A stretch of 52,934 nucleotides of DNA from Polyangiaceae bacterium (lineage in GTDB: Bacteria; Myxococcota_A; Polyangia; Polyangiales; Polyangiaceae), in assembly GCA_022842465.1 (NCBI GenBank), contig JALHPN010000035.1, forward strand, positions 1-52,934, in the 5' to 3' direction. The notes below the pieces were generated by a model. The model was not told the origin of the DNA, made no database searches, and saw only the letters and a list, made by a program, of their open reading frames with translations. Positions 16,668-25,565 of the stretch are shown piece after piece. The translations under genes were made by a program, and so were the position numbers. The first letter of the stretch is position 1; the number at the start of each line of letters is the position of its first letter.

Positions 16668-19600
16668 ATGACGGATGCATTCTCCGGAGGAGGTGAGCTC
16701 GGCGGCCGCATCCGATCGATGGACTGGTCGAAGACCCCGCTCGGCCCCATCGAACGCTGGCCGCAGAGCCTCAAGACCTCACTCAGCCTGATTCTCAGCT
16801 CGCAGCATCCGATGTGGATCGGATGGGGGCCCGAAGCGACGTTCCTCTACAACGACGCGTACATTCCCGTTCTCAGTCGAGCGAAGCATCCGTGGGCGCT
16901 CGGGCGACCGGCCGCCGAGGTCTGGGCCGAGATCTGGGACGTCTGCGGGCCTCTCGCAGACAAGGTGTTTCGATTGGCGGAGCCTACCTTCGTCGAAGAC
17001 GTTCGCCTGTTCATGAACAGAAGGGAGTTCGTCGAGGAGACCTACTACTCGTTCTCGTACAGCCCCATTCGCGACGAGTCGGGGGGCGTTGGTGGACTCT
17101 TCTGCCCTTCGGCGGAGACCACCGCGCGCATCCTTCACGCGCGGCGACTGAAGACGCTCTCGGCGCTCACTGCCGGCACGCTCGTCGAGTCCACGATCGA
17201 GTCGGCCTGCACCACGACGGTGGACACTCTTGCCGAGAACACGGACGACGTTCCGTTCGCACTCCTCTATCTGATGAGTGACGATCGTACGCGGCTCCAC
17301 CTCGCGCGAGGTTATGGGGTCTCGGGCGAGACGCTCGCGCCCGAAACCATCGAGTGCGCCACGGGACTGTCGACATGGCCCATCGCCGAGGTTGTTCGAA
17401 CGGCGAAAGCGTCAGTCGTCGAGACGTCGAGCATCGACGGGCTCCCCATGGGCCTCGCCGACCAACGCATTCGTGAGGCGGTAGTCCTGCCCGTCCTCTC
17501 GTCGCACGCGCAGGAAGCACCGGTCGGCGTGCTGGTCATGGGCGTCAACGCGGCGCGGAAGCTCGATCCCGAGTACCAGACGTTCTACGACCTCATCGCG
17601 GCGCAGGTCGCGCGCGCGATTCACGGCGCGCGCACGGTCGAGACCGAGAGGCGCCGCGCCGACATGCTCGCCGCGCTCGATCGAGCGAAGACCGACTTCT
17701 TCTCGAACGTCAGCCACGAGTTCCGAACGCCGCTCACGTTGATGCTCGGCCCCATCGAGGACGCCGTCGCCAGCGCGGGCGCAGACGGGGTCTCTGCCCT
17801 TCGAGGTGAGTCTCTCGCTACCGTGCAGCGCAATGCGCTGCGCTTGCTGAAGCTGGTCAACACGCTGCTCGACTTCTCCCGCATGGAGGCGGGACGCGTC
17901 CGCGCGAGCTTCGAGCCCGCCGATCTCGCGTTGCTCACCGCGGACCTAGCGAGCGCGTTTCGCTCGGCGATGGAACGAGGCGGGCTCCGCTTCGACGTCG
18001 ATTGCCCGTCGCTGCCCGAGCCGGTCTACGTCGACCACGACATGTGGGAGAAGATCGTCCTCAACCTGCTCTCGAACGCGCTGAAGTTCACCTTCGAAGG
18101 CACGGTTCGCATCGCGCTTCGGAGCGCCGGCGATCACGTCGAGCTCACCGTCTCGGATACCGGTGCGGGCATTCCGGAAGATGAGCTGCCGCGGCTCTTC
18201 GAGCGCTTCCACCGCATCGAAGGCACGCGATCGCGCACGCACGAGGGCTCGGGCATCGGGCTCGCGCTCGTCCGCGATCTCGTCGGGATCCATGGCGGCG
18301 ACATCCGCGCGACCAGCCACGTCGGCAGAGGCACGACGTTCACGGTCTCGATCCCGCTCGGCTTCGCTCATCTCCCCAACGATCGCGTCGGCACGAAGCA
18401 GGCGTCGGCAAAGGCGTCGGCTACCGTCGCTTCCACGTACGTGAAGGAAGCACTCCGATGGCTTCCCGAAAGTGACGACTCCGGCCCCTCCGATGTCCAG
18501 GCACCACCTGGCGCCGCGCACGTCCTTCTCGCCGACGACAATTCCGACATGCGTGCGTACGTCGCGCGTCTGCTCCGTCCTCACTGGGACGTCGAGGTCG
18601 TCGCCGACGGCGCGGAGGCGCTTGCCGTCGCCCGTCGTCGCCGGCCGGACCTGGTCATCACGGACGTGATGATGCCGACCCTCGACGGATTCGGCCTCCT
18701 CCGCGAGCTCCGCGCAGACGCTGCTCTTCGCGCCATTCCCGTCATCATGCTCTCCGCTCGCGCCGGCGAGGAAGCTCGCGTCGAAGGCGTCGAAGCCGGT
18801 GCCGACGACTATCTCGTCAAGCCGTTCTCTGCGCGTGAGCTCGTCGCGCGCGTTCGCTCGCTCCTCCAACTCGCCGAGCTCCGCAGCGTCCTCGACAAGG
18901 AGCGGACGCTGCGAGGCCTCGCGCAGGCCGCTGCGAACCTCGGGGTCTACGAGTGGGATTTTCGCACCGGAAAGGTTCATTGGTCACCGGAGCTCTACGA
19001 TCTCCTCGGCCTCACTCCCGGAGAGGCGGAGCCCTCCGTCGAGGCCTGGATGGATCGCGTCCTCGAAGAGGATCGCGAGCAGGCGTGGTCCGCCTTTCAA
19101 GCCACGCTCGAGCGGCGTGCGCCGAGGCATGAGATCGAGATCCGAGTCAGGGCCAAGAACGGCCTCGTCCGCTTCCTTCGTCAGTATCAAGAGATCACCT
19201 ACGACGCCGCCGGTCACCCCGTCCGTCTCGTCGGTGCTGCGATCGACATCGAGCCCATCGTGGCGCGTCGCGATCTCGAGCAGACCCGGCTCCGTGAGCG
19301 CCTCGCCGCGGCCGACGACGAGCGACGGCGCCTTCTCAACGTGCTCGGGAGCGCGCCCGCCATCATGAATTACATGCGCGGTGACGACCTCGTGATGGAG
19401 TTCGTTCACCCGCTCGCCATGAAGTTCTATCGCGGCCGGGACGTGCGGAATCGGCCCCTGCTCGAGGCCTTCCCCGAGCTCCGTGACCAACCGTTTCCTG
19501 CGCGTCTACGTCGTGTCCTCGAGACCGGCGAGACGTTCCACCAGGAACGCGAGCTCGCGCGCTTCGAAATGAATGACAAGCTCGAGGAGAGCTACTGGAC

Positions 19601-20843
19601 CTCGACGTACCTGCCCATTCGCGACGGCGCCGGTAACATCGACGGCGTCCTCACCTTCGATCTCGACGTCACCGCCGTCGTCCGCGCGGACAACGAGCGC
19701 GAGGCGTTGCTCGCCTCCGCCGAGCAGGCCAATCGCGCCAAAGACGACTTCATCGCGATGCTCGGACACGAGCTCCGCAACCCTCTCGCGCCCATCCTGA
19801 CGGCGACACAGCTGCTCCGTTTGCGCGGCAGCGATGAGGCGCTCCGCGAGGTGAACGTCATCGAACGTCAGGCGCATCACCTCGTGCGGCTCGTCGACGA
19901 TCTCCTCGACGTATCTCGCATCACCAGCGGCAAGGTCGCGCTGGCGAAGGAGAGCGTCGAGATCGCCGACGTCGTCGCTCTGGCCATCGAAACCGCGAGC
20001 CCCATCATCGAGACCGCGCGCCACACGCTGATCGTCGATGTCGCCAAAGAGGGGTTGGTCGTCGACGTCGACCGCGTGCGCATGGCGCAAATCATCGCCA
20101 ATCTTCTGACGAACGCTGCGAAGTACACGCCACCTGGCGGCCGCATTCGCGTGGCGGCGGCGGTCGACGGAGGGGACATCGCCATCTCCGTCGAGGACAA
20201 CGGGACCGGAATCTCGGACGAGCTCCTCCCCAGGGTGTTCAACCTGTTCGTGCAGGCGCGCCAGACGCTCGCGCGCTCGCAGGGTGGCCTCGGACTCGGC
20301 CTCACGATCGTGCGGAGTCTCGTGACGATGCACGGCGGGACGGTCACCGCCGAGAGCGAAGGGCTCGGCAAAGGCAGTCGCTTCACGGTTCGTCTTCCCA
20401 TGGTGCGCGTGCGCGCGCGAGCGATGGAGACTGCGCCCTCGACCCAGACCCGCGCAGAGTCACGGCGTGAGCGTGTGCTCGTCGTCGACGACAATGCCGA
20501 CGCCGCAGAGATGCTGAGTCTCGCGCTCGAGATGCTCGGATACCGCACGGCGGTTGCGAACGACGGCCCCGACGCCCTACGCATGGCCGGCGAGATGAAG
20601 CCCGAGGTCGCTCTCCTCGACATTGGCCTGCCGGTCATGGACGGCTACGAGCTCGCGCAGCGAATGCGCGCCCAGCAGCCGGACATCGAGCTCTTTGCCA
20701 TCACGGGTTACGGGCAGGACTCCGACCATCGACGCTCGCGTGACGCCGGCTTCCGCGAGCACCTCACGAAGCCCGTCGATCTCGAGAAGCTCGCGAGACT
20801 TCTCGAAGCGTGTCAGGGCGAACATGCCAAGACCCGAAGCTGA
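16668..20843 (+). CDS. large hybrid histidine kinase with two kinase cores and two receivers
   Basis: 1391 residues from the ATG at 16668. Upstream in-frame codons look non-coding, and MTDAFSGGGELGGRIRSMDW is the usual N-terminus of this kind. The order is as follows: PAS-like domain (about 20-150), GAF-like domain (170-330), HisKA with SHEFRTPL (His about 350), and HATPase (430-570). Next come receiver 1 (LLADDNSDM, phosphoacceptor in VITDVMMP, 617-735), two PAS domains (760-1010), HisKA 2 with GHELRNPL (about 1032) and HATPase 2 (DNGTGISDELLP, GLGLGLTIV). Receiver 2 (VLVVDDNADA, LLDIGLPVMDG, 1268-1390) closes the protein. There are no membrane spans, so it is cytosolic. No response-regulator gene is adjacent. 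Confidence 0.93.
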   Translation: MTDAFSGGGELGGRIRSMDWSKTPLGPIERWPQSLKTSLSLILSSQHPMWIGWGPEATFLYNDAYIPVLSRAKHPWALGRPAAEVWAEIWDVCGPLADKVFRLAEPTFVEDVRLFMNRREFVEETYYSFSYSPIRDESGGVGGLFCPSAETTARILHARRLKTLSALTAGTLVESTIESACTTTVDTLAENTDDVPFALLYLMSDDRTRLHLARGYGVSGETLAPETIECATGLSTWPIAEVVRTAKASVVETSSIDGLPMGLADQRIREAVVLPVLSSHAQEAPVGVLVMGVNAARKLDPEYQTFYDLIAAQVARAIHGARTVETERRRADMLAALDRAKTDFFSNVSHEFRTPLTLMLGPIEDAVASAGADGVSALRGESLATVQRNALRLLKLVNTLLDFSRMEAGRVRASFEPADLALLTADLASAFRSAMERGGLRFDVDCPSLPEPVYVDHDMWEKIVLNLLSNALKFTFEGTVRIALRSAGDHVELTVSDTGAGIPEDELPRLFERFHRIEGTRSRTHEGSGIGLALVRDLVGIHGGDIRATSHVGRGTTFTVSIPLGFAHLPNDRVGTKQASAKASATVASTYVKEALRWLPESDDSGPSDVQAPPGAAHVLLADDNSDMRAYVARLLRPHWDVEVVADGAEALAVARRRRPDLVITDVMMPTLDGFGLLRELRADAALRAIPVIMLSARAGEEARVEGVEAGADDYLVKPFSARELVARVRSLLQLAELRSVLDKERTLRGLAQAAANLGVYEWDFRTGKVHWSPELYDLLGLTPGEAEPSVEAWMDRVLEEDREQAWSAFQATLERRAPRHEIEIRVRAKNGLVRFLRQYQEITYDAAGHPVRLVGAAIDIEPIVARRDLEQTRLRERLAAADDERRRLLNVLGSAPAIMNYMRGDDLVMEFVHPLAMKFYRGRDVRNRPLLEAFPELRDQPFPARLRRVLETGETFHQERELARFEMNDKLEESYWTSTYLPIRDGAGNIDGVLTFDLDVTAVVRADNEREALLASAEQANRAKDDFIAMLGHELRNPLAPILTATQLLRLRGSDEALREVNVIERQAHHLVRLVDDLLDVSRITSGKVALAKESVEIADVVALAIETASPIIETARHTLIVDVAKEGLVVDVDRVRMAQIIANLLTNAAKYTPPGGRIRVAAAVDGGDIAISVEDNGTGISDELLPRVFNLFVQARQTLARSQGGLGLGLTIVRSLVTMHGGTVTAESEGLGKGSRFTVRLPMVRVRARAMETAPSTQTRAESRRERVLVVDDNADAAEMLSLALEMLGYRTAVANDGPDALRMAGEMKPEVALLDIGLPVMDGYELAQRMRAQQPDIELFAITGYGQDSDHRRSRDAGFREHLTKPVDLEKLARLLEACQGEHAKTRS

Positions 20844-21190
20844 CCGGGAGCGCCCCCGGATGCCTCCGCGAGGACGAGGCGCGCTTCGGTCGTCGACGGC
20901 TGCAAGTCCTGGCGGTGCCAAGCCGAAGTCCCGCTGCGCCCCATGCTCCGGGACGGCGCGAGACCTCCTCGCTTCGTCACGGGTGCGGATCTCGGGCCAT
21001 CGTGAACGCACGGACCGCGGTATCGTGAACGCGTGGACCGGCGCATCATCCCTTCGGCTCAGGGGGCAGAGCGTGAACACCATCTGGGGGGAGCATCCCC
21101 GTCCGCTCGCCGAAGGTGAAGAGAGTCACCTCTCACCGCAGGCCCGGCGCCTGAATGGCGCACGCGGGAGGGAGCCTGATCGCTTGAAGG
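20844..21190. other. intergenic stretch without a supported gene
   Basis: Directly at the kinase stop lies a weak hairpin, CCGGG (20844-20848) and CCCGG (20855-20859), a possible terminator. At 20999 and 21022 the word ATCGTGAACGC recurs with a 23-base period, a two-copy tandem repeat. Open frames here have no coherent protein composition. I see nothing else. Confidence 0.5.
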
Positions 21191-22072
21191 TCACGCCGCG
21201 ACGAACAGGACCGAAAGGCGATCGTCGCGCCGCTCCGCCAACTCACGGATCGTCGAAGAGCCCGGGCTTTCCGTACCGTCGAGCGCGCTGATTAGCTCGA
21301 TGCAATCCGAGAATCGACCAAGCTGCCGCATGGCTTCCGCCTCGAGCATGCGCTCGCTTGGGTTTCTAGAGAGAAGCGTCACGAGCTTTTCGAGACTCTC
21401 CCTCGCGACGCCTCTCGACGAATACGGCACCCAGTCGACTTCGGTTGATCGGAAGGGATCATTCCCTTCACGCCACGCGAGGAGTCGGACAACTCGTTCA
21501 TCCGCTGTCGATTCCACCCGTCCCGCCAATGCGATCAATTCCAGCTCGGTCGGTTCGACCGCATAGGGAGCCGCTCGCCATTCCTCGGGAGGTAGCTCCT
21601 CGGCAGGCAGACTCTCGATGGCCACGCAGTCGACAACAGCGCCGGCCTTGCGAAGATCCTCCTGGATGGCCATGGCGTCCCAATAGGAGACCGCGTCGGC
21701 GAGGATGAGTGGGAGCCGTTCCACCGCGCTCTTCGCCTCGGCGAGAGAGTAGGGGAAGTGGGCTCGGATCAAACGCATTGCCTCGACGCGAGAGGCCTCC
21801 GGACATGACGTGAGCGTAATCCGCTGATCCGATCGCCGTCCTTCCGTCCAGAATGGCGAGAGCTGACCGATACAGGCTGCTTGCGCTCGCAGGAACGTTT
21901 CGCCGCAATGAGGGCACTTGACCGCATAGCTCGGCTCCCTCGACATCGGCGCCACGATACGACCGTCCGACCAAGCGACGGCCCCCATCATGTTCCCGGA
22001 CGCGACGGTCCATCGCCGGAGGAGACCTGAGCACCGAGGACAGCTCAGCACATCCTCGGGGCCGGGGGTCAT
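21191..22072 (-). CDS. Zn-ribbon protein with an L7/L12-like domain
   Basis: 293 residues from the ATG at 22072 (MTPGPEDVLSCPRCSGLLRR). The two CxxC pairs (CPRC about 11, CPHC about 53) form a split zinc ribbon. Residues of about 95-150 (VEAMRLIRAHFPYSLAEAKSAV, then a LRKAGAVVDCV end) follow the pattern of the ribosomal protein L7/L12 C-terminal fold: helix, LxEAKxxV, helix, and a final strand with GA.V. A helical tail ends the protein (LEAEAMRQLGRFSDCIELIS). The role is unknown; L7/L12-like folds outside the ribosome are thought to mediate protein contacts. It is probably cytoplasmic. Confidence 0.78.
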   Translation of the reverse strand: MTPGPEDVLSCPRCSGLLRRWTVASGNMMGAVAWSDGRIVAPMSREPSYAVKCPHCGETFLRAQAACIGQLSPFWTEGRRSDQRITLTSCPEASRVEAMRLIRAHFPYSLAEAKSAVERLPLILADAVSYWDAMAIQEDLRKAGAVVDCVAIESLPAEELPPEEWRAAPYAVEPTELELIALAGRVESTADERVVRLLAWREGNDPFRSTEVDWVPYSSRGVARESLEKLVTLLSRNPSERMLEAEAMRQLGRFSDCIELISALDGTESPGSSTIRELAERRDDRLSVLFVAA

Positions 22073-22113
22073 GCGCCGCTCACCATAGCGTCCATCCGGC
22101 AAACAGACCGGGC

Positions 22114-22233
22114 ATGTTCAACGGGGTCGAGGAGCTCCCGTCTGCGATCGCGTGGACAGGCGGCATGAACGACAGCTCGACGTCCGCGCTCACCGCCTAC
22201 TGCCCGGCGACGGGTTCGCCCGCCTCGAGGTGA
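22114..22233 (+). CDS. possible 39-residue peptide
   Basis: An ATG at 22114 opens 39 codons (MFNGVEELPSAIAWTGGMND and onward) to a TGA at 22231-22233, lying between two minus-strand genes. Composition is protein-like, but there is no clear ribosome binding site. It could equally be the remains of a larger gene. Confidence 0.2.
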   Translation: MFNGVEELPSAIAWTGGMNDSSTSALTAYCPATGSPASR

Positions 22234-22357
22234 AGTCGTCGCGGACAGGGGACTGGCCCGTCTGCGGCGTCGGGTTGCTGCCTCCGTCTACATGGAGCCC
22301 ACGCGCCGCGCCGTTCGCCACGACGGCTCCCTTCGAAGGGCGATTCGCGAGTCGGAA

Positions 22358-22882
22358 TCAGGAGCCGCGATCCTCGGGCGGTGGGAAGAAGGGCGGCGCA
22401 TCCGCCGGCGTGACGACGGCCGGACGTCGGTAGGGCGTGGGCGTGGCCGCGGTCGACGCCGCGCCCGCCACCTCGGCGCTGCGGGGGGGAGGTGAAGGCG
22501 GCGGCCTCTCTCGCTTCGGGGCCTCCGGCCGCCTCGACGGTCTCCCGGCCCTGACCAGCGTGACGTCGGCCTGCCCCGCGCGTACCGCGAGGACGATCGC
22601 GTAGCCCGCGTTGAGCAGGCCGGCGGCCGCAACCGCCACGGCGGCGTGGTAGGCGCCGCTCTCGGGGCCACGGCTGAGGAGGAGGAGCACGACCGTGCCC
22701 GCGACCGACAGCGCGACGCGGAGGAGCTCGCCGTTCCGGCCCTTGCGGTGCCGGCACGTCGGACAGGGCACGAGCGACAGCGTGCGCCTGTTGCCTCCCC
22801 CTTGATCCGCCTCGATGCCTCCATGGGGAAGGCGGAGGTCCCCGTGCGCCCCGCACGCGTCGCAGGTGAACGTCGATTCCAT
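22358..22882 (-). CDS. Zn-ribbon membrane protein with proline-rich tail
   Basis: 174 residues. An N-terminal zinc ribbon (CDACG about 7, CPTCRHRKG about 40) is followed by two hydrophobic segments (LLRVALSVAGTVVLLLLSRG and AAVAVAAAGLLNAGYAIVLA). The C-terminal tail is Pro/Arg-rich and disordered (RERPPPSPPPRS, FFPPPEDRGS). The layout resembles small membrane adaptors that abound in Polyangia; no enzyme motif is visible. The 281 bases to its right (22883-23163) hold nothing convincing. Confidence 0.75.
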   Translation of the reverse strand: MESTFTCDACGAHGDLRLPHGGIEADQGGGNRRTLSLVPCPTCRHRKGRNGELLRVALSVAGTVVLLLLSRGPESGAYHAAVAVAAAGLLNAGYAIVLAVRAGQADVTLVRAGRPSRRPEAPKRERPPPSPPPRSAEVAGAASTAATPTPYRRPAVVTPADAPPFFPPPEDRGS

Positions 22883-23163
22883 CTACCGCCCCGATGCCTC
22901 CCCGCGCGGCTTAGCAGAAACGTCGTCGCCGTCGAGGCGTCTCGACGCAGGCGGGGGCGGGTCAGGACCGGACGAGATCCTTCGTGATGCGGACGGCGAT
23001 GCCGGCCCTGGCCATAGCCGACGCCGGAGCCGACGAGCACGACGAGATCGCCCACCTTCGCCCTGGCCGTTGCGCGCGCGCAAGAGCCGGTCATGATCCG
23101 CGACGACGGGCTCCGCGTGTTCCAGTGTGGAACGCAGCCCCCGATGGTCCGGTGCGGAGCGAA

Positions 23164-23428
23164 TCATCTCGCTCGCGAAGGCGAGGAGCTTCGCAGCTTT
23201 CCGAGGTCGCGTTCGATCTCCGTCGACACGAGGTACAGCCGTTGCCGCCAAGCCTCGACCTCGAGAGACGTGGCCTTCCGCTCCGCCGCTCGCCGGCGGT
23301 ATCCGACGGCCTCCGAGAGCACAGAGCACACGCAGGACGTTCGTGCCCTTCACCCTTGCCTTGCGCTCGCGGGTCGTCGAGGAAGCGAAGATGTCGTTTG
23401 GAGCCAGCTTCGGCTCCGCCTTCTTCAT
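23164..23428 (-). pseudogene. frameshifted small gene (about 88 aa)
   Basis: An ATG at 23428 starts a coherent frame, MKKAEPKLAPNDIFASSTTR and on to VLRVLCAL. After a one-base slip it continues as EAVGYRRRAAERKATSLEVE, then WRQRLYLVSTEIERDLGKLR, to a TGA at 23164-23166. The two halves together make a plausible helical protein of about 88 residues, but neither frame alone does. It lies directly downstream of two tmRNA-end copies on the same strand. The family is not recognised. Confidence 0.4.
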
Positions 23429-23453
23429 CCGTGCGGGAGCGTGGAGGCATTCC

Positions 23454-23531
23454 GGAGGCGCCGGGAATTTCGAAGCCCGAGGCCAAAATCGTTGAGGGAA
23501 AGAATCTAGTGGAGGCGCCGGGAATCGAAGC
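23454..23531 (-). repeat. two partial tmRNA 3'-end copies in tandem (old attachment sites)
   Basis: GGAGGCGCCGGGAAT occurs at 23454 (followed by TTCGAAGCCC) and again at 23511 (followed by CGAAGCC). Read on the minus strand, these are the T-loop and acceptor end of tmRNA: TTCGATTCCCGGCGCCTCC. The copy at 23509-23531 lacks the terminal CCA (CACTAG instead), and neither copy has an intact T-stem or a tmRNA body. Because islands often insert at the ssrA 3' end, I read them as decayed attachment sites. A third, better copy is at 27190. Confidence 0.55.
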
Positions 23532-23598
23532 CGGAGGGGGAACGTCACGAAACGACGCGAGATGTCCCGAATCGTCGCGAGAGTGACGGGGGGCCGCG

Positions 23599-23820
23599 GT
23601 GGTTGGCGACGCTTCGCGACCTCCAAGTGCGAAAGCTCCGACCGCGCGGGCGGCGCTCATCGCGAGCCTCGCGGAGCATGTAAGAGCGCTCGCGCTCGCC
23701 GGCAAGATCGAGGCGGCTCGTGTCGCGTCCGAAGCCATTGGGCGCCTACTCGGATCGAACGAGACGGCTGGCTCTGTCGTTGTTCTTGGCGGTGTTCGGG
23801 CACGACGTGGAGATGAGATA
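23599..23820 (+). pseudogene. remnant of a small helical gene
   Basis: From a GTG at 23599 the frame reads ARAALIASLAEHVRALALAG, then KIEAARVASEAIGRLLGS and SVVVLGGVRARRG, before dissolving into a low-complexity CCTCCGC repeat (about 23827-23857). The helical pattern resembles small proteins I associate with integrase regions in myxobacteria, but this is recollection, not a tested match. Length and end are uncertain. Confidence 0.3.
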
Positions 23821-24045
23821 CGCGTTCCGCCCTCCGCCCTCCGCCCTCCGGCCTCGGCGCGGCGGAGCGCGCTCGTCGCTGCCGGGCGTGTCAAGACACC
23901 CCGGGCGCTCACTCGACGCGCGTTGACCCACGGCCTCTCCTCCGTGCCAATTTCGAGCGGACGTCGGCGACGGTGCAGCGGCCCGCGCCGAGGGCGAGCC
24001 GAAAGTTATGCCGGTCGCCGCGGGAGCCGTGCTCTGTTGACCGGC

Positions 24046-24264
24046 ATGTTCCGTCTCTCCGTGAATCGCGAGCACGTCGAGAACCCATGGTGGGAGCTCG
24101 GCGGCGAGCGGCTCTGGAGCCGGGTCGCGGGCGGCGATCCGAACGGCGTCACGATCTCCGCAAAGCAGCTCGCCGCGTTCCTCACCTCGGCGAAGCGCAT
24201 CGAAGGTTGGTACACGTCGTCGGATATCGACGACACGCCGATCACGATCGAGCCGGTGAAGTAG
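24046..24264 (+). CDS. small conserved-looking protein (72 aa)
   Basis: 72 residues starting MFRLSVNREHVENPWWELGG and ending TSSDIDDTPITIEPVK. The composition (Trp, Tyr, acidic residues) and a start after a long non-coding stretch suggest a real small soluble protein. No family is recognised. It lies among remnants of other genes between the tmRNA-end copies. Confidence 0.5.
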   Translation: MFRLSVNREHVENPWWELGGERLWSRVAGGDPNGVTISAKQLAAFLTSAKRIEGWYTSSDIDDTPITIEPVK

Positions 24265-24369
24265 CAAGAAGGAGAGCTGCGCGAGCCGCCGCGAGGGTTG
24301 ACGTGGCGCCTGCTATCCGAATTGCGCTGCACTGGAGCCACCGACCGTGGTGGCCGCCGGGGCGCGATG

Positions 24370-24625
24370 GTGTCCGTCGACACTCAGACGGACGCGACGC
24401 GCGCGATGTCGCGCCGTGTTCGGTGCGCGCCTTCGCGGAGCGACGGTGTCGACCGCGCTCGGGTGGGATAAGGTGGATCCGGGGCTCGATCCGAAGGCCT
24501 TCACGCTGCAAACCGTGCGGGCGCGGCTCGCGAAGCGCGGCGATCCGACGAAGGACCTGCTGAATGTTCGCCCGGACGTGTCCGCCGCCGTCGCGAAGCT
24601 CGCCGCGCTCCTCGGGCGGGGGTAA
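24370..24625 (+). pseudogene. C-terminal remnant of a LigD-type DNA polymerase/primase domain
   Basis: One frame shows DARDVAPCSVRAFA, matching the conserved VAPYSVRA of the LigD polymerase domain. The next frame continues GATVSTALGWDKVDPGLDPK and then FTLQTVRARLAKRGDP, matching the family ending (STPLxWDEVxPGLDPxxFTxxTVxxRLxxxGDP). A one-base frameshift lies between them, and the N-terminal catalytic part is missing. LigD serves bacterial non-homologous end joining. Only this decayed tail is present and no ku gene is in the window. Confidence 0.5.
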
Positions 24626-24635
24626 CCTCTTGCTC

Positions 24636-25322
24636 GTGAGACGTGTTGGCCGTGCCGTCGTCGTCGCCGCGCTGGCCACTGGCCTCGCGCTCGCGCTCGC
24701 GGTCGCGGTCGCGTGTGGAGGACAGACGACGGAAGGGACCCCGCTGCCGGATACGCGGTCTCGAGATGGGGGCGCTCCGAGTGCCGACTCCGGTCGGTCG
24801 ACAGACGCCACTGCTGACGCGCCGGGCGCAGAGGCCGCAGCGTGCGCGCCGCGCGCGGCGGATGCGGGGTGCCCGTTCACGGCGTCGCCCGACCCGTTCT
24901 ACGACGCCGGCAGTAGCTCTTGCTGGGCGCGGCTCGGCGGCGCGGAGGTGACCTCCGCCCCGGACGACGCGTGTACATCGCAGGCGTACGCCGGAGGCAG
25001 CATACCGCCGGGCGCATACGATGCGGTCCGCGTGGAGCACCCCACGTCTGGCTTGCTGTGGCGAGGGAGCCTCGTGCTCATGCCGAACGCGACGTTCACC
25101 GAGATCACATCTGTCGCCGACGGCGGAGGCCGGCCGACCTACGACGCTCGCCAGGGGACGTGGACGACGAAGGACGCGGCGCTCACGCTCGCCGCGTCTT
25201 GCTCGATGGGGCAGGCTTCTCCCAACGAGGTGCTGCCGTACGCTGTCACAAGAGATGCTTGCGGGCGCGTCTTCCTCATCGTCGGTAGCGGCGAGGCGCG
25301 CGTCACCTACGCCCAGCGCTGA
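24636..25322 (+). CDS. lipoprotein of unknown function
   Basis: 228 residues from a GTG at 24636 (a TTG six bases earlier is possible). The signal has arginines (VRRVGR), a long Ala/Leu core and the lipobox AVAC. An Asp/Ala-rich linker is followed by a folded domain with several cysteines (CAPRAADAGC, SSCWARLGG, SCSMGQAS, RDACGRVFLIVG) and beta-rich segments such as GSLVLMPNATFTEITSVADG and ARQGTWTTKDAALTLAASC. This resembles small lipocalin-like META/extracellular domains, but no family can be named. Confidence 0.65.
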   Translation: MRRVGRAVVVAALATGLALALAVAVACGGQTTEGTPLPDTRSRDGGAPSADSGRSTDATADAPGAEAAACAPRAADAGCPFTASPDPFYDAGSSSCWARLGGAEVTSAPDDACTSQAYAGGSIPPGAYDAVRVEHPTSGLLWRGSLVLMPNATFTEITSVADGGGRPTYDARQGTWTTKDAALTLAASCSMGQASPNEVLPYAVTRDACGRVFLIVGSGEARVTYAQR

Positions 25323-25349
25323 CGGCGTCCGCGTGGACGCCGCTGGTAA

Positions 25350-25490
25350 TACGGAAGCGTGCTCCTCGTCGTCGAGGTGCGTTGGATCGCGCGCGCGCGC
25401 GGCTTGAGGGGGCGCAGATGGGACCCGGAGGCACTCGAGGATGCGGCTGGCGTCGCGGATGTCCATGATCGCTGCGATGACCGGCAAGCA
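25350..25490 (-). pseudogene. possible IS91-type transposase C-terminal tail
   Basis: One minus-strand frame reads PVIAAIMDIRDASRILECLR followed by VPSAPPQAARARDP. The pattern (VIAxI, then RILxxLxxPxxPP and a Pro/Arg-rich end) is that of the last 40 residues of many IS91-family transposases. Nothing upstream in this frame continues the match, and the IS66 remnant begins just beyond. It is only a short fragment. Confidence 0.3.
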
Positions 25491-25565
25491 GCCATACCAA
25501 TTTGCGCAGTCCGGAATGTCGGTAACCGTCCGGCGGACGCCGGCGGATGACGTCGTGACAGCGGT

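Noticed and set aside
23827..23857. CCTCCGC runs as a regulatory G-quadruplex
   Set aside because: Three seven-base units in a decayed region with no gene end or promoter beside them; simple sequence is the easier reading.
25359..25550. A plus-strand 63-residue frame downstream of the IS66 remnant
   Set aside because: It is opposite the possible IS91 tail and has low-complexity composition without a ribosome binding site.
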